Below are positions 29,001 through 38,215 of a stretch of 64,000 nt of DNA, in pieces. The stretch's first letter is position 1, and each line of letters starts with the position of its first letter. The stretch comes from Micromonospora tarapacensis (GTDB taxonomy: Bacteria > Actinomycetota > Actinomycetes > Mycobacteriales > Micromonosporaceae): NCBI RefSeq assembly GCF_019697375.1, contig NZ_JAHCDI010000004.1, forward strand, positions 4,699,324 through 4,763,323, read 5' to 3'. The notes beneath the pieces were generated by a model that was not told where the DNA came from, ran no database searches, and saw nothing but the letters and a program-made list of their open reading frames with translations. A program made the position numbers and the translations under genes.

Positions 29001-29624
29001 CTACTGCCTCAAGGCTAGCCGGATCATGCCGTCGAGCGCCGCCGGGAATCCGGTGAGATCCGCCAGCACCGTCGCAGCCCCGGCGGCACGCAGGTCGTCC
29101 GCCGAACACGGTCCGGTGGCCACCGCGATCCCGGGCACCTGTGCCGTCTGGGCGGCGACCATGTCCGCGACGTGATCGCCGACGTAGTGGGTCGCGCCGT
29201 GCTCCCGCAGCGCCGTCGCCTTCTCCTCGGCGAACAGGTCGCCGGCCAACTCGTCCACCACCAGGCCCAGGTGGTCCAGGTGCAGCCGGGCCAGCCGGCC
29301 CAGCTTGGAGGTGACCACGAGCACCCGACCGCCCCGCTCACGCACCGCTTCGAGCGCTTCCCGGGCGCCGGGCAGTGGGACGGTCGGTGTGATGGCGTAC
29401 GCGGGATAGAGCTCACGGTAGACGCGGACCGCCTCCTCGACCTGCTCCGGCGGGAACCAGCGGGCGATCTCGGTACGCAGCGGCGGCCCCAGCCGGGACA
29501 CGGCGGCCTCGGCGTCGACGGGCACGCCGGTCTGCTCGGTCAACGCGTGAAACGCCGCGGCGATGCCAGGCCGCGAGTCGACCAAAGTCATGTCGAGATC
29601 GAATCCGACCGTCAGGGCACCCAT
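29001..29624 (-). CDS. HAD-superfamily hydrolase (phosphoglycolate phosphatase-like)
   Basis: About 207 residues. Nucleophile motif FDLDMTLVDSR, motif II VVTSK, and the acidic motif YVGDHVADMVAAQTAQVPGIAV mark a subclass-IA phosphatase. The actinobacterial DMT variant of the DxDGT motif is normal. ATG 29624 with AGGA nine bases upstream is preferred to ATG 29633. Substrate unknown. Confidence 0.88.
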   Translation of the reverse strand: MGALTVGFDLDMTLVDSRPGIAAAFHALTEQTGVPVDAEAAVSRLGPPLRTEIARWFPPEQVEEAVRVYRELYPAYAITPTVPLPGAREALEAVRERGGRVLVVTSKLGRLARLHLDHLGLVVDELAGDLFAEEKATALREHGATHYVGDHVADMVAAQTAQVPGIAVATGPCSADDLRAAGAATVLADLTGFPAALDGMIRLALRQ

Positions 29625-29716
29625 TGGAAGCATCCTGCGAAGCTACCCGGCCACCCGGACCGGCCGGTACGTCCGAGGGGCGCAAGTGCCCCCTGCCGGG
29701 CTAGCGTGGAACGACG

Positions 29717-32191
29717 ATGACCACCTCACTCGCCGACCACCTGCGGTCGCTGCCCGACGAGTCCCTCGCCGCGCTCCTGCGGCTGCGGCCCGACCTCGTC
29801 GTACCGGTCCCCGCCGACGTCGCCGCGCTCGCCCTCCGGGCCCAGTCCCGCGTCTCGGTGTCGCGTGCGCTCGACGGGCTGAACCAGTTCACCCTCCAGA
29901 TCATGGACGCGGCGCGGTTGACCCGTGACCCGGCCGACGGCACCACCACGGTCGACGGGGTCCTCGCGCTGGCCACCACCGGGCCGCACCCTCCCGCACC
30001 GACCGCCGTCCGGGCCGCCGTCGACCGGCTGCGCGCCCATCTCCTGCTGTACGGCCCCGATCATGCCCTGCGACTCGTCGGTGGCATCGACGAGATCTCG
30101 CCGTACCCGGCGGGACTCGGCCGGCCGGCGACGGACCTGGACCCACGCACGGCCGCGCTCTGCGCGGACCCGGCGAAGCTACGGCGGACGCTGCTGTCCG
30201 CGCCGCCGTCGGCCCGGGCGATCCTGGACCGGCTGGCGGCCGGCCCGCCGGTCGGTAGCGTGCCGCCCGGTGCGTTGCATGCGCCCGCGGTCGGCGCCGA
30301 CGACGACCTGCCGCCGGACGACACCAACGGCGGGGCACCGACCGGGTCCCCGGTCCGCTGGCTGATCGACCACCGGCTGCTGGTGCGGGTCGCCGGTGGC
30401 AAGGGCGGCAGCGCCGGCATGGTCGAGCTGCCCCGGGAGGTGGGGCTGCTGCTGCGGCGCGACACCGGGCCGTTGGGCCCGGTCCGCACCGGCCCACCGC
30501 CGGTGGCGGCCACCCCATGCGAGCCGAAGGCCGCCGACTCCGCCGGGGCCGGGCAGACCATGGAGGTGGTACGCCGCACCGAGGCACTGCTGGAGCAGCT
30601 GGCCGCCGATCCCGCTCCGGTGCTGCGCTCGGGTGGTCTCGGCGTGCGTGACCTGCGCCGGTTGGCCCGCGCCACCGGGCTGGACGAACCGACGACGGCG
30701 CTCCTGCTGGAGGTGGCGTACGCGGCCGGGCTGACCGGCGAGGTGGAGTTGCCCGGCACCGCCGGCCGGTACGGCGCCGACCAGCAGGTGTTACCCACCG
30801 TCGGGTACGAGATGTGGCGGGCCGGTTCGCTGGCCCAACGCTGGGAGCAGCTGGCCCGGGGCTGGCTGACCATGACCCGCCAGGTCGGTCTGGTCGGCCG
30901 GCGCGACGACCGGGGCCGCCCGATCACCGTGCTCTCCGCCGAGGCGGAACGGGCCGGTGCGCCGGCCGTCCGACAGGCGGTGCTCGGCGTACTCGCCGAC
31001 CTGGAACCGGCCAACGCGCCCAGCGCGGACGAGGTGCAGGCGCTGCTGGACTGGCGGGCGCCCCGGCGCAGCCGCGGCCGGGAGGCGGCCCATCGGGAGG
31101 TGCTCGGTGAGGCGGCCACGCTGGGCGTGACCGGGCTGGGGGCGCTCACCTCGTACGGGCGGCTGCTGCTGGCCGAGGCGACGGCGACCGAGGACCGTGA
31201 CGCGGGCGACCCGCTCGGGCTCCGGGCCGACGCCGAGGACGGCGAGGCGGGCACCGCGGTCCGGGCGCTGGACACCCTGCTGCCGGCGCCGGTGGATCAC
31301 TTCCTCGTGCAGGCGGATCTGAGCGTGGTGGTACCAGGGCCGCCCGAGCCGGCGCTCGCCGCCGAGTTGGAGTTGCTCGCCGAGCCGGAGTCGGCCGGTG
31401 GGGCCAGCGTGCACCGGGTCAGCACGAGCAGCGTGCGTCGGGCACTGGATGCCGGCTACTCCGCCGACGACCTGCACGAGCTGTTCCGGCGCCGGTCCCG
31501 CACGCCGGTGCCGCAGGGGCTGACCTACCTGGTCGACGACGTGGCCCGCAAGCACGGCGGGCTGCGGATCGGCTCCGCCGGGGCGTACCTGCGCAGTGAC
31601 GACGAGGCGCTGCTGGCCGAGGTGCTGGCCGACCGGCGGGTGGAGGCACTGGCGTTGCGCCGGCTCGCGCCGACGGTGCTGGCGACCCCCTACCAGGCCG
31701 GCCGGATGCTGAGCGTGCTGCGGGAGGCCGGCTACGCCCCGGTGGCCGAGGATGCCACCGGCTCGACGGTGCTCACCCGGCCGAAGAGCCGCCGGGCGCC
31801 GGCCCGCGTGTCGGTGGCCACCCGCGCGCTCGACCCGCTCGCCACGCCGCGCCTGCCCCTGCCACGCCTGCTCGGCGTGGTGGAGCAGATCCGCCGGGGT
31901 GACGCGGCGGCGCGGGCGGCCCGACGGGCGCCGGCGATGGTGCGGGGCGCCGCGGCCGACGGGCCGGTGCCCGCGCACGGTCACAGCGATGCCCTGGCCG
32001 TGTTGCAGCAGGCGGTACGCGACAAGGCGCTGGTCTGGGTGGGCTACGTCGACGCACACGGGGCGACCGCGTCGAGGCTGGTGCGGCCGGTGTCGCTGGG
32101 CGCCGGGTACCTGCGTGCGGAGGACGAGCGGACCGAGATGCTGCACACCTTCGCGCTGCACCGGATCACCGCGGCGGTGCTGGAGAAGTGA
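29717..32191 (+). CDS. Helicase-associated domain protein (XPB/Ssl2-helicase partner)
   Basis: 824 residues with no helicase motor motifs. N-terminal helical repeat region (SLADHLRSLPDESLAALLRLRPDLV), a middle winged-helix region (LREVTGLDEPTTALLLEVAYAAGL-like), and a C-terminal region with DHFLVQADLSVVVPGPPEPALAAEL, FRRRSRTPVPQGLTYLVDDVARKHGGLRIG, and a final WYL-like domain (DKALVWVGYVDAHGATASRLVRPV). This matches the actinobacterial helicase-associated protein found next to XPB-type helicase genes. It may load or regulate the helicase, or be a WYL-type sensor; not experimentally settled. Confidence 0.85.
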   Translation: MTTSLADHLRSLPDESLAALLRLRPDLVVPVPADVAALALRAQSRVSVSRALDGLNQFTLQIMDAARLTRDPADGTTTVDGVLALATTGPHPPAPTAVRAAVDRLRAHLLLYGPDHALRLVGGIDEISPYPAGLGRPATDLDPRTAALCADPAKLRRTLLSAPPSARAILDRLAAGPPVGSVPPGALHAPAVGADDDLPPDDTNGGAPTGSPVRWLIDHRLLVRVAGGKGGSAGMVELPREVGLLLRRDTGPLGPVRTGPPPVAATPCEPKAADSAGAGQTMEVVRRTEALLEQLAADPAPVLRSGGLGVRDLRRLARATGLDEPTTALLLEVAYAAGLTGEVELPGTAGRYGADQQVLPTVGYEMWRAGSLAQRWEQLARGWLTMTRQVGLVGRRDDRGRPITVLSAEAERAGAPAVRQAVLGVLADLEPANAPSADEVQALLDWRAPRRSRGREAAHREVLGEAATLGVTGLGALTSYGRLLLAEATATEDRDAGDPLGLRADAEDGEAGTAVRALDTLLPAPVDHFLVQADLSVVVPGPPEPALAAELELLAEPESAGGASVHRVSTSSVRRALDAGYSADDLHELFRRRSRTPVPQGLTYLVDDVARKHGGLRIGSAGAYLRSDDEALLAEVLADRRVEALALRRLAPTVLATPYQAGRMLSVLREAGYAPVAEDATGSTVLTRPKSRRAPARVSVATRALDPLATPRLPLPRLLGVVEQIRRGDAAARAARRAPAMVRGAAADGPVPAHGHSDALAVLQQAVRDKALVWVGYVDAHGATASRLVRPVSLGAGYLRAEDERTEMLHTFALHRITAAVLEK

Positions 32192-32198
32192 CCGCCGC

Positions 32199-32438
32199 TC
32201 AGCGCCGGCTGCGGCGCACCGATCCGATGATCGCCACCGCCAGCAGCAGCCCGAACGCGGTGCCGAGGGCCTCGCCGACCGAGTCGACGAAGCCCTGCTG
32301 GAGCACCAGCCAGCCGAAGAGGAACCAGCCGAAGAGGATCACGCCGACGACCGCGTACGCGACCACCGTCGCGGTGGAGACCGGTTCGGGCGACCCTGCC
32401 CGCTCGCGCTCGGAGATCACTTCCTGTTCGACGGTCAT
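32199..32438 (-). CDS. Small membrane protein of the XPB locus
   Basis: 79 residues with a polar N-terminus (TVEQEVISERERAGSPEPVS), then two hydrophobic helices (about 23-48, VVAYAVVGVILFGWFLFGWLVL, and about 55-74) and a basic tail RRSRR. ATG at 32438. Not recognised beyond being a small actinobacterial membrane protein. It lies tail-to-tail with the helicase-associated gene (7-base gap). Confidence 0.7.
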   Translation of the reverse strand: MTVEQEVISERERAGSPEPVSTATVVAYAVVGVILFGWFLFGWLVLQQGFVDSVGEALGTAFGLLLAVAIIGSVRRSRR

Positions 32439-32914
32439 GTGCCCTCCCCCGTACGGTCCGGCCCTCGAAGTCAAGAGTGTCATCCCGGAGCGCCGCCGAC
32501 CAGCACCGTCGGGTGCTGATCCGACCCGGTCGTTACCCCGCTCGGGTGGGGGACGAAACGACGGAGGGGGTGCCGGTGCGGCCCGGGCGCGCCGCTCGCC
32601 CCCGTTGGCTGTCCGCGATGAACGGAACGGCCCCCGCTTCCTGGCCCGTCTCACCGCGCACCGAACGCGCACGCACCGGCACCGACCGGCGTGACGACCG
32701 CGAGGGTGGTGCGGCGGCCCGGTCGCGACCTCGCGGGCCGCCGCCCTCGACAACTCGTCCCCTACAGCTAGACGTTCGGCGGTACCGGGAGGGTTGCGCG
32801 TGGTGCGCACTTTCTTGCGACTCAGCCGCGCGTGCAACACTGGATGGTCGCCCTGAGCCAGGTCACCTGCCTGCCGTGGCGGCCGGATCAGCCGTACGGA
32901 GGAGAGGATTCCGC
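32439..32914. other. Long 5' region of the XPB-type helicase gene
   Basis: 476 bases between divergent starts without a convincing gene. It contains a small hairpin CAGCACC-GTCG-GGTGCTG (32501-32518) and a larger one at 32702-32748 (listed separately). The helicase ribosome site GGAGGAGAGG is at its right end. Promoters for both flanking genes must be here. Confidence 0.5.
32702..32748. promoter_or_regulatory. Stem-loop in the helicase 5' region
   Basis: CGGCGGCCCG (32712-32721) pairs perfectly with CGGGCCGCCG (32734-32743) and the stem extends by GAGGG (32702-32706) with CCCTC (32744-32748) across a bulge. About 165 bases before the helicase start: a terminator of unknown upstream transcript, or an attenuator. 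Confidence 0.4.
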
Positions 32915-34594
32915 GTGAGTGGTGGACCGCTTATCGTGCAGTCGGACAAGACCCTGCTGCTGGAGATCGACCACCCCGACGCGCAGGCCTGTCGGATGGC
33001 CATCGCCCCGTTCGCCGAGCTGGAGCGCTCCCCCGAGCACGTGCACACGTACCGGCTGACACCGCTCGGCTTGTGGAACGCCCGCGCCGCCGGGCACGAC
33101 GCCGAGGCCGTGGTGGACTCGCTGCTCAAGTTCTCCCGCTACCCGGTGCCGCACGCCCTGCTGGTGGACGTGGCCGAGACGATGGACCGGTACGGCCGGC
33201 TCCAACTCGCCAACGACCCGGCACACGGTCTCGTCCTGCGGGCCCTGGACCGGCTGGTGCTCGTCGAGGTGGCCAAGAGCAAGAAGCTCGCCGGGATGCT
33301 CGGCAACCGGATCGACGACGACACCGTCGCGGTGCACCCGTCCGAGCGAGGGCGGCTCAAGCAGGCCCTGCTCAAGCTCGGCTGGCCGGCAGAGGACCTG
33401 GCCGGATACGTCGACGGCGAGGCACACCCGATCGAGCTGGCCGAGGCCGGCAAGGACGGCCGCAAGCCGTGGACGCTGCGGTCGTACCAGCGGGAGGCGG
33501 TCGAGGCGTTCTGGGCCGGCGGGTCGGGTGTGGTGGTGCTGCCCTGCGGCGCCGGCAAGACGCTGGTCGGCGCGGCGGCGATGGCCGAGGCGAAGGCGAC
33601 CACGCTGATCCTGGTCACCAACACGGTCGCCGGCCGGCAGTGGAAGCGGGAGCTGATCGCCCGGACGTCGCTGACCGAGGAGGAGATCGGGGAGTACTCC
33701 GGCGAACGCAAGGAGATCCGGCCGGTCACCATCGCCACGTACCAGGTGCTCACCTCGCGGCGCGGCGGCGCCTTCACCCACCTGGACCTGTTCGGCGCCC
33801 GCGACTGGGGCCTGGTCGTCTACGACGAGGTGCACCTGCTGCCCGCGCCGATCTTCCGGTTCACCGCCGACCTACAGGCCCGCCGCCGGCTCGGCCTGAC
33901 CGCCACCCTGGTCCGCGAGGACGGCCGGGAGGGCGACGTGTTCAGCCTGATCGGCCCGAAGCGGTACGACGCGCCGTGGAAGGACATCGAGTCGCAGGGT
34001 TGGATCGCCCCGGCCGAGTGCACCGAGGTCAGGGTCACCCTGACCGACGCGGAGCGGATGTCGTACGCGACCGCCGAGGCGGAGGAGCGCTACCGGATGG
34101 CGGCCACCGCCCGCACCAAACTTCCGGTCATCAGAGCGCTGGTCGATCGGCATCCGAACGAGCAGACGCTGGTGATCGGCGCGTATATCGACCAGCTGCA
34201 CCAGTTGGGCGAGTATCTGGACGCCCCGATCGTGCAGGGCTCGACCACGAACAAGGAGCGGGAGCGACTTTTCGACGCGTTCCGCTCCGGGGAGATCCGC
34301 ACCCTGGTGATTTCCAAGGTCGGGAATTTTTCCATCGACCTGCCCGAGGCGGCCGTGGCGATCCAGGTCTCCGGCACGTTCGGCTCCCGCCAGGAGGAGG
34401 CGCAGCGCCTCGGGCGGGTGCTGCGGCCGAAGGCCGACGGCCGGCAGGCGCACTTCTACACCGTCGTCTCCCGGGACACCATCGACACCGAGTACGCCGC
34501 CCACCGGCAGCGCTTCCTCGCCGAGCAGGGGTACGCGTACACCATCGTCGACGCCGACGACGTCCTCGGTCCCAAGCTGCCAACCGTCGAGTAG
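32915..34594 (+). CDS. XPB/Ssl2-type DNA repair helicase
   Basis: Superfamily 2 ATP-dependent DNA helicase, 559 residues. N-terminal domain about 1-180 (GPLIVQSDKTLLLEIDHPDAQ), RSYQREAVEAFW Q-motif-like region, Walker A LPCGAGKT (about 210), Walker B/DEVH (VVYDEVHLLPAP, about 302), motif III LTATLVREDG, and C-terminal RecA domain with LVISKVGNFSIDLPEA and QEEAQRLGRVLRPK. GTG 32915 follows GGAGGAGAGG. Forms the conserved bacterial XPB helicase; proposed in nucleotide-excision-type repair or transcription-linked roles. Its presumed partner is the 824-residue gene upstream. Confidence 0.93.
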   Translation: MSGGPLIVQSDKTLLLEIDHPDAQACRMAIAPFAELERSPEHVHTYRLTPLGLWNARAAGHDAEAVVDSLLKFSRYPVPHALLVDVAETMDRYGRLQLANDPAHGLVLRALDRLVLVEVAKSKKLAGMLGNRIDDDTVAVHPSERGRLKQALLKLGWPAEDLAGYVDGEAHPIELAEAGKDGRKPWTLRSYQREAVEAFWAGGSGVVVLPCGAGKTLVGAAAMAEAKATTLILVTNTVAGRQWKRELIARTSLTEEEIGEYSGERKEIRPVTIATYQVLTSRRGGAFTHLDLFGARDWGLVVYDEVHLLPAPIFRFTADLQARRRLGLTATLVREDGREGDVFSLIGPKRYDAPWKDIESQGWIAPAECTEVRVTLTDAERMSYATAEAEERYRMAATARTKLPVIRALVDRHPNEQTLVIGAYIDQLHQLGEYLDAPIVQGSTTNKERERLFDAFRSGEIRTLVISKVGNFSIDLPEAAVAIQVSGTFGSRQEEAQRLGRVLRPKADGRQAHFYTVVSRDTIDTEYAAHRQRFLAEQGYAYTIVDADDVLGPKLPTVE

Positions 34595-34703
34595 CCACAC
34601 CCGCTCCCGCCTGGGCATGTTCGGCCTGCGTTAACGATCAGGCCAGCCGGTGCTCGATCACGCCTGCCAGCCTCCGTCCCGTGCCTGCACAGACGGAGGA
34701 CCA

Positions 34704-37024
34704 GTGACCAGCAAGAGATCGATTCCCGTACTGGCGGTGGCGGGCGCCACCGTCGCCGCCCTCGCCGTCACCGGTACGGCCCACGCCGGCCAGCACCACC
34801 ACCACGGCCCGGCAAAGCCGGCGGCGAAGAGTTTCGACCGCACCGCCACCTACCCGGTGTTCCTGAACCGTCCCGCCGGCGAGGACCCGGCCACCGAGAC
34901 GGTGGCCGAGATCTCCGACGTCAGCGAGGACGGCCGCACCCTGGTCTACACCGACGCGGCGGCCCGCCGGATCGGCTTCCTCGACATCTCCCGGGCCGAC
35001 CAGCCGCGCGGGCTCGGCACGCTCTCCCTGGCCCAGCTCGGTGACGCCGAGGACGAGCCGACCTCGGTCGCGGTGGTCGGCCGGTACGTCCTGGTCGTGG
35101 TGAACACCAGCGCCGGCTACACCGACCCGTCGGGCCGCCTCGACGTGATCGAGCTGCGCACCCGCAAGCGCGTCCGCAGCATCGACCTCAGCGGCCAGCC
35201 CGACTCGATCGCGATCAGCGCCGACCAGCGGTACGCCGCGATCGCCATCGAGAACGAGCGGGACGAGGAGGCCACCCCGCCCGGCGCCGAGGAGGGCGAC
35301 CTGCCGCAGGCGCCGGCCGGCTTCGTGCAGCTCGTGGACCTGCACGGCGGCGGTCCGCACCGGTGGTCGCTGCGCACCGTGCCGCTGACCACCCCGGCGG
35401 CCGGGCGCTGCCGTCCCTGGTCGCGGCCGGGATCGTCGAGCCCACCGACCCGGAGCCGGAGTACGTCACGATCAACCGGCGTAACCAGCTGGCGGTGACC
35501 CTCCAGGAGAACAACGGCGTCGTCCTGATCGACCTGCCCACCGGCCGGATCACCAGCGCGTTCAACGCCGGCACCGCGACGGTGCAGCGGATCGACACGG
35601 TCGAGGACGATGTCATCGACCTGACCGGCTCGATCACCGGCGTGCCGCGCGAGCCGGACGCGATCGTCTGGGTCGACGACCGATACCTGGCCACCGCGAA
35701 CGAGGGTGACTGGCGGGGCGGCACCCGGGGCTGGACGGTCTTCGACAGCCGCACCGGCCGGGTCGCCTGGGACGCCGGCAACAGCTTCGAGTGGCTGGCC
35801 GTCCGGCACGGCCTGCACAACGAGGGCCGGTCGGAGAACAAGGGCAGCGAGCCCGAGGGGTTGGCCGTCGCCGAGTACGGCGGCACCCGCTACGCCTTCG
35901 TCGGCTCGGAGCGCAGCAACTTCGTCGCCGTCTACGATGTGAGCAAGCCGACCGCCCCGGTGTTCAGGCAGGTGCTGCCGGCCACCAACGGGCCTGAGGG
36001 GCTGCTGCCCGTCCCGTCGCGTGGGCTGCTCGCCGTCTCCAGCGAGACCGACGAGGCCGACGTCGGCGTCCGGGCCGCGGTGACGCTGTATCAGCTCGGC
36101 AAGGACACGCCCGGCTTCCCGAGCATCGTCTCCGGCCCGGACGCCACCGGCGCGCCGATCGCCTGGGGTGCGCTCGGCGCCCTCTCGGCCGACCCGAGGC
36201 AGCCGCATCTGCTGCACAGCGTGACCGACGCGGCGTACGCCAAGACCCAGATCGTCACCGTCGACGCCCGCAAGAGCCCGGCGGTGATCACCAGGTCGCT
36301 ACCGGTCCGCGACGAGCGGGGCGAGCCGGTCGGCTACGACGCGGAGGGGATCTTCGCCCGTCCGCAGGGCGGCTACTGGCTGGCGGTCGAGGGTGCCAGC
36401 GGCCCGGAGAACAGGCTGGTCCGGCTGGACGCCGCCGGGGTGACCCGGCAGGTCGTGCCGCTGCCCGCCGACGTCGCCGCCGGCCTCGGCAAGCAGGGCT
36501 TCGAGGGGGTCACCGCGACCACCGACAGGCGCGGCCGGGAGATCGTCTGGGCGGTGCTCCAGCGCGAGGCCGCCACCGACCCGGCGGGCGTGGTCCGGAT
36601 CGGCCGGTACGACGTGGCCGCCGGCTCGTGGAGCTGGTTCGGGTACCGGTTGGAGCGGACCAGCGTCGCTGGTGACTGGATCGGGCTCTCCGAGATAACC
36701 GTGGTCGGCAACCGGCTCGCGCTGATCGAGCGGGACAAGCTGAACGGTCCGGCCGCCAGGATCAAGCGGATCTACACGGTGCGGCTGCCGGCCGGCCCGG
36801 CCACGCCCGGCCCGCTGCGGGTACTGCCGAAGCGGCTCGCCCTGGACGTCCTGCCGGCGCTGCGCGCCGCCAACGGCTGGACCCAGGAGAAGCTGGAGGG
36901 GTTGACCGTGGCCGGCAACGGCCAGGTGTACGCGGTCACCGACAACGACGGCGTGCAGGACGCCACCGGCGAGACGGTGCTGCTGCGCCTCGGCCCGAGC
37001 GCGAAGGTCTTCGGCCGCCGCTGA
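34704..37024 (+). CDS. Secreted esterase-like phytase family protein, apparent frameshift
   Basis: Exported beta-propeller protein. Signal peptide VLAVAGATVAALAVTGTAHA followed by a His-rich linker (GQHHHHG). Repeats of the propeller type: SDVSEDGRTLVYTDAAARRIGFLDIS, ADPRQPHLLHSVTDAAYAKTQI, GFEGVTATTDRRGREIVWAVLQREA and ERDKLNGPAARIKRIYTVRL. The frame from GTG 34704 breaks at about 35403: one more G there continues into ALPSLVAAGIVEPTDPEPEYVTINRRNQLAV to the stop at 37024, about 773 residues in all. Matches the esterase-like-activity-of-phytase family; substrate (phosphoester) inferred. GGAGGA precedes the start. Confidence 0.85.
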
Positions 37025-37035
37025 CCAGCCACTGA

Positions 37036-37085
37036 CCGGCGTCGCCGGCCCCGGGATGTCCCACCCCGAGGGCCGGCGACGCCGG
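37036..37085. terminator. Terminator hairpin downstream of the phytase-like gene
   Basis: Perfect 16-bp stem, CCGGCGTCGCCGGCCC (37036-37051) with GGGCCGGCGACGCCGG (37070-37085), 12 bases after the stop; loop 18 bases. No U tract. Confidence 0.75.
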
Positions 37086-37131
37086 GGTCACCCAGCACGA
37101 GCACTTCTCGCAGAGAACGTTGACGAAGAGG

Positions 37132-37290
37132 TCAGTGGCGGTTGGACTCAGTGACGAAGACTCCGCGCCCCGGGCGGCCAACCAGCACACCCTGCTGTCG
37201 CAGCCGAGCCACGGCCCGGCTGATCGTGGACTGCGAGACGTCGTACTCGTCCGCCAACACCCGCCCTGAGGGCAGTTGAGAGCCGGGCGG
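37132..37290 (-). pseudogene. GntR-family regulator remnant, N-terminus missing
   Basis: The last about 53 codons of a GntR winged helix are present: SQLPSGRVLADEYDVSQSTI and SRAVARLRQQGVLVGRPGRG, then VFVTESNRH-stop. The first helix (about 25-30 residues, normally Y-x-x-I-A-x-x-L-R) is absent: in all three frames upstream there is only Pro/Arg/Gly-rich sequence and the 3' end of the next gene. No start codon or ribosome site fits. A truncated copy, possibly left from a small GntR of a mobile or conjugative element; that origin is a guess. Confidence 0.6.
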
Positions 37291-37340
37291 ATTGAGGGCT
37301 GGTGCCGCTCGGGCGGGACCGGCCGGCCTCGGAGTCGATC

Positions 37341-38093
37341 TCAGAGGACTCGCGTCACCTGTTCGGCGGCGATCACCGCGTCCCGCTCCGCCGGGTCGAG
37401 GTTGGCACAGAGCACCACGGAGGCCCCGGCCGACAGCGGGGCGAGCAGCCACTTCAGCGGCTGGTCATGCTCGGCGACGTCGACCAGCAGCCGGTCACCG
37501 ACCCGCAGGTCGAGCTGCTCGGCCACCGCCCTGGCGATCGAACCCCATTCGGCGTAGCTGGTGCCGTCCGGGCTGGCCGCGTCGTTTGTGTGCAGCACGG
37601 GTCGGTCGCTCGGGGCGACGGCGTGCCGCAGCACTTCCACCGACCAGTCGAGCCAGCCGGCCGGCACGTCGGCCAACGGCTGCGATCCGGTGCCGACGAG
37701 GTAGCGGTGCAGCCCGTCCGGCACGTCCTCCAGCCAGTCGTCGAGCCGCTCCGGGGTGACCAGGACCGCGTCGTACGGCCGGTCGCCGCCCGGCTCCAGC
37801 ACCGGCAGCCCGGCGGTGGCGCGCGGCCGGAACGACACCGCCATCCCGACCGACCAGGCACCGAGCAGCACCGCGGCGGTACGCCAGTGCGGCGGCAACA
37901 GCACCGCCACCCGGCTGCCCGGCACCAGCCCACACCCGTCGCGCAGCAGGCCGGCGGCCCGCGCCGACCACCCGCCCAACTCGGCGGCGGTCAACTGCTG
38001 ACGATGCCCGGTCCGATGGTCAAGATAGGTCAGCAGCGGCTGGTCCCGCCCGGCGAGGCCGACGAAGGACAGCACGGGCGCGGCAGAATGCAT
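37341..38093 (-). CDS. TIGR03089 family protein
   Basis: 250 residues resembling a truncated AMP-binding (acyl-CoA synthetase-like) domain: LTYLDHRTGHRQQLTAAELGGWSARAAGLLRD, SRVAVLLPPHWRTAAVLLGAWSVGMAVSF, and LKWLLAPLSAGASVVLCANLD, without the catalytic P-loop. TIGR03089 proteins are actinobacterial and functionally unknown. ATG 38093 with AGGA upstream. Single gene between the GntR remnant and the ligD polymerase gene. Confidence 0.85.
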   Translation of the reverse strand: MHSAAPVLSFVGLAGRDQPLLTYLDHRTGHRQQLTAAELGGWSARAAGLLRDGCGLVPGSRVAVLLPPHWRTAAVLLGAWSVGMAVSFRPRATAGLPVLEPGGDRPYDAVLVTPERLDDWLEDVPDGLHRYLVGTGSQPLADVPAGWLDWSVEVLRHAVAPSDRPVLHTNDAASPDGTSYAEWGSIARAVAEQLDLRVGDRLLVDVAEHDQPLKWLLAPLSAGASVVLCANLDPAERDAVIAAEQVTRVL

Positions 38094-38215
38094 ACGGTAG
38101 GTCCTACTCCTGCTGCCCGGACCTGTCCATCCCGACCTGCCGTCTCGGCGCGCTGGTCCGGGCTCACCGGGCGGGGGCCCTTCCGCTACCGCAGGCGTCA
38201 ACCGGGTGCCCTTCC

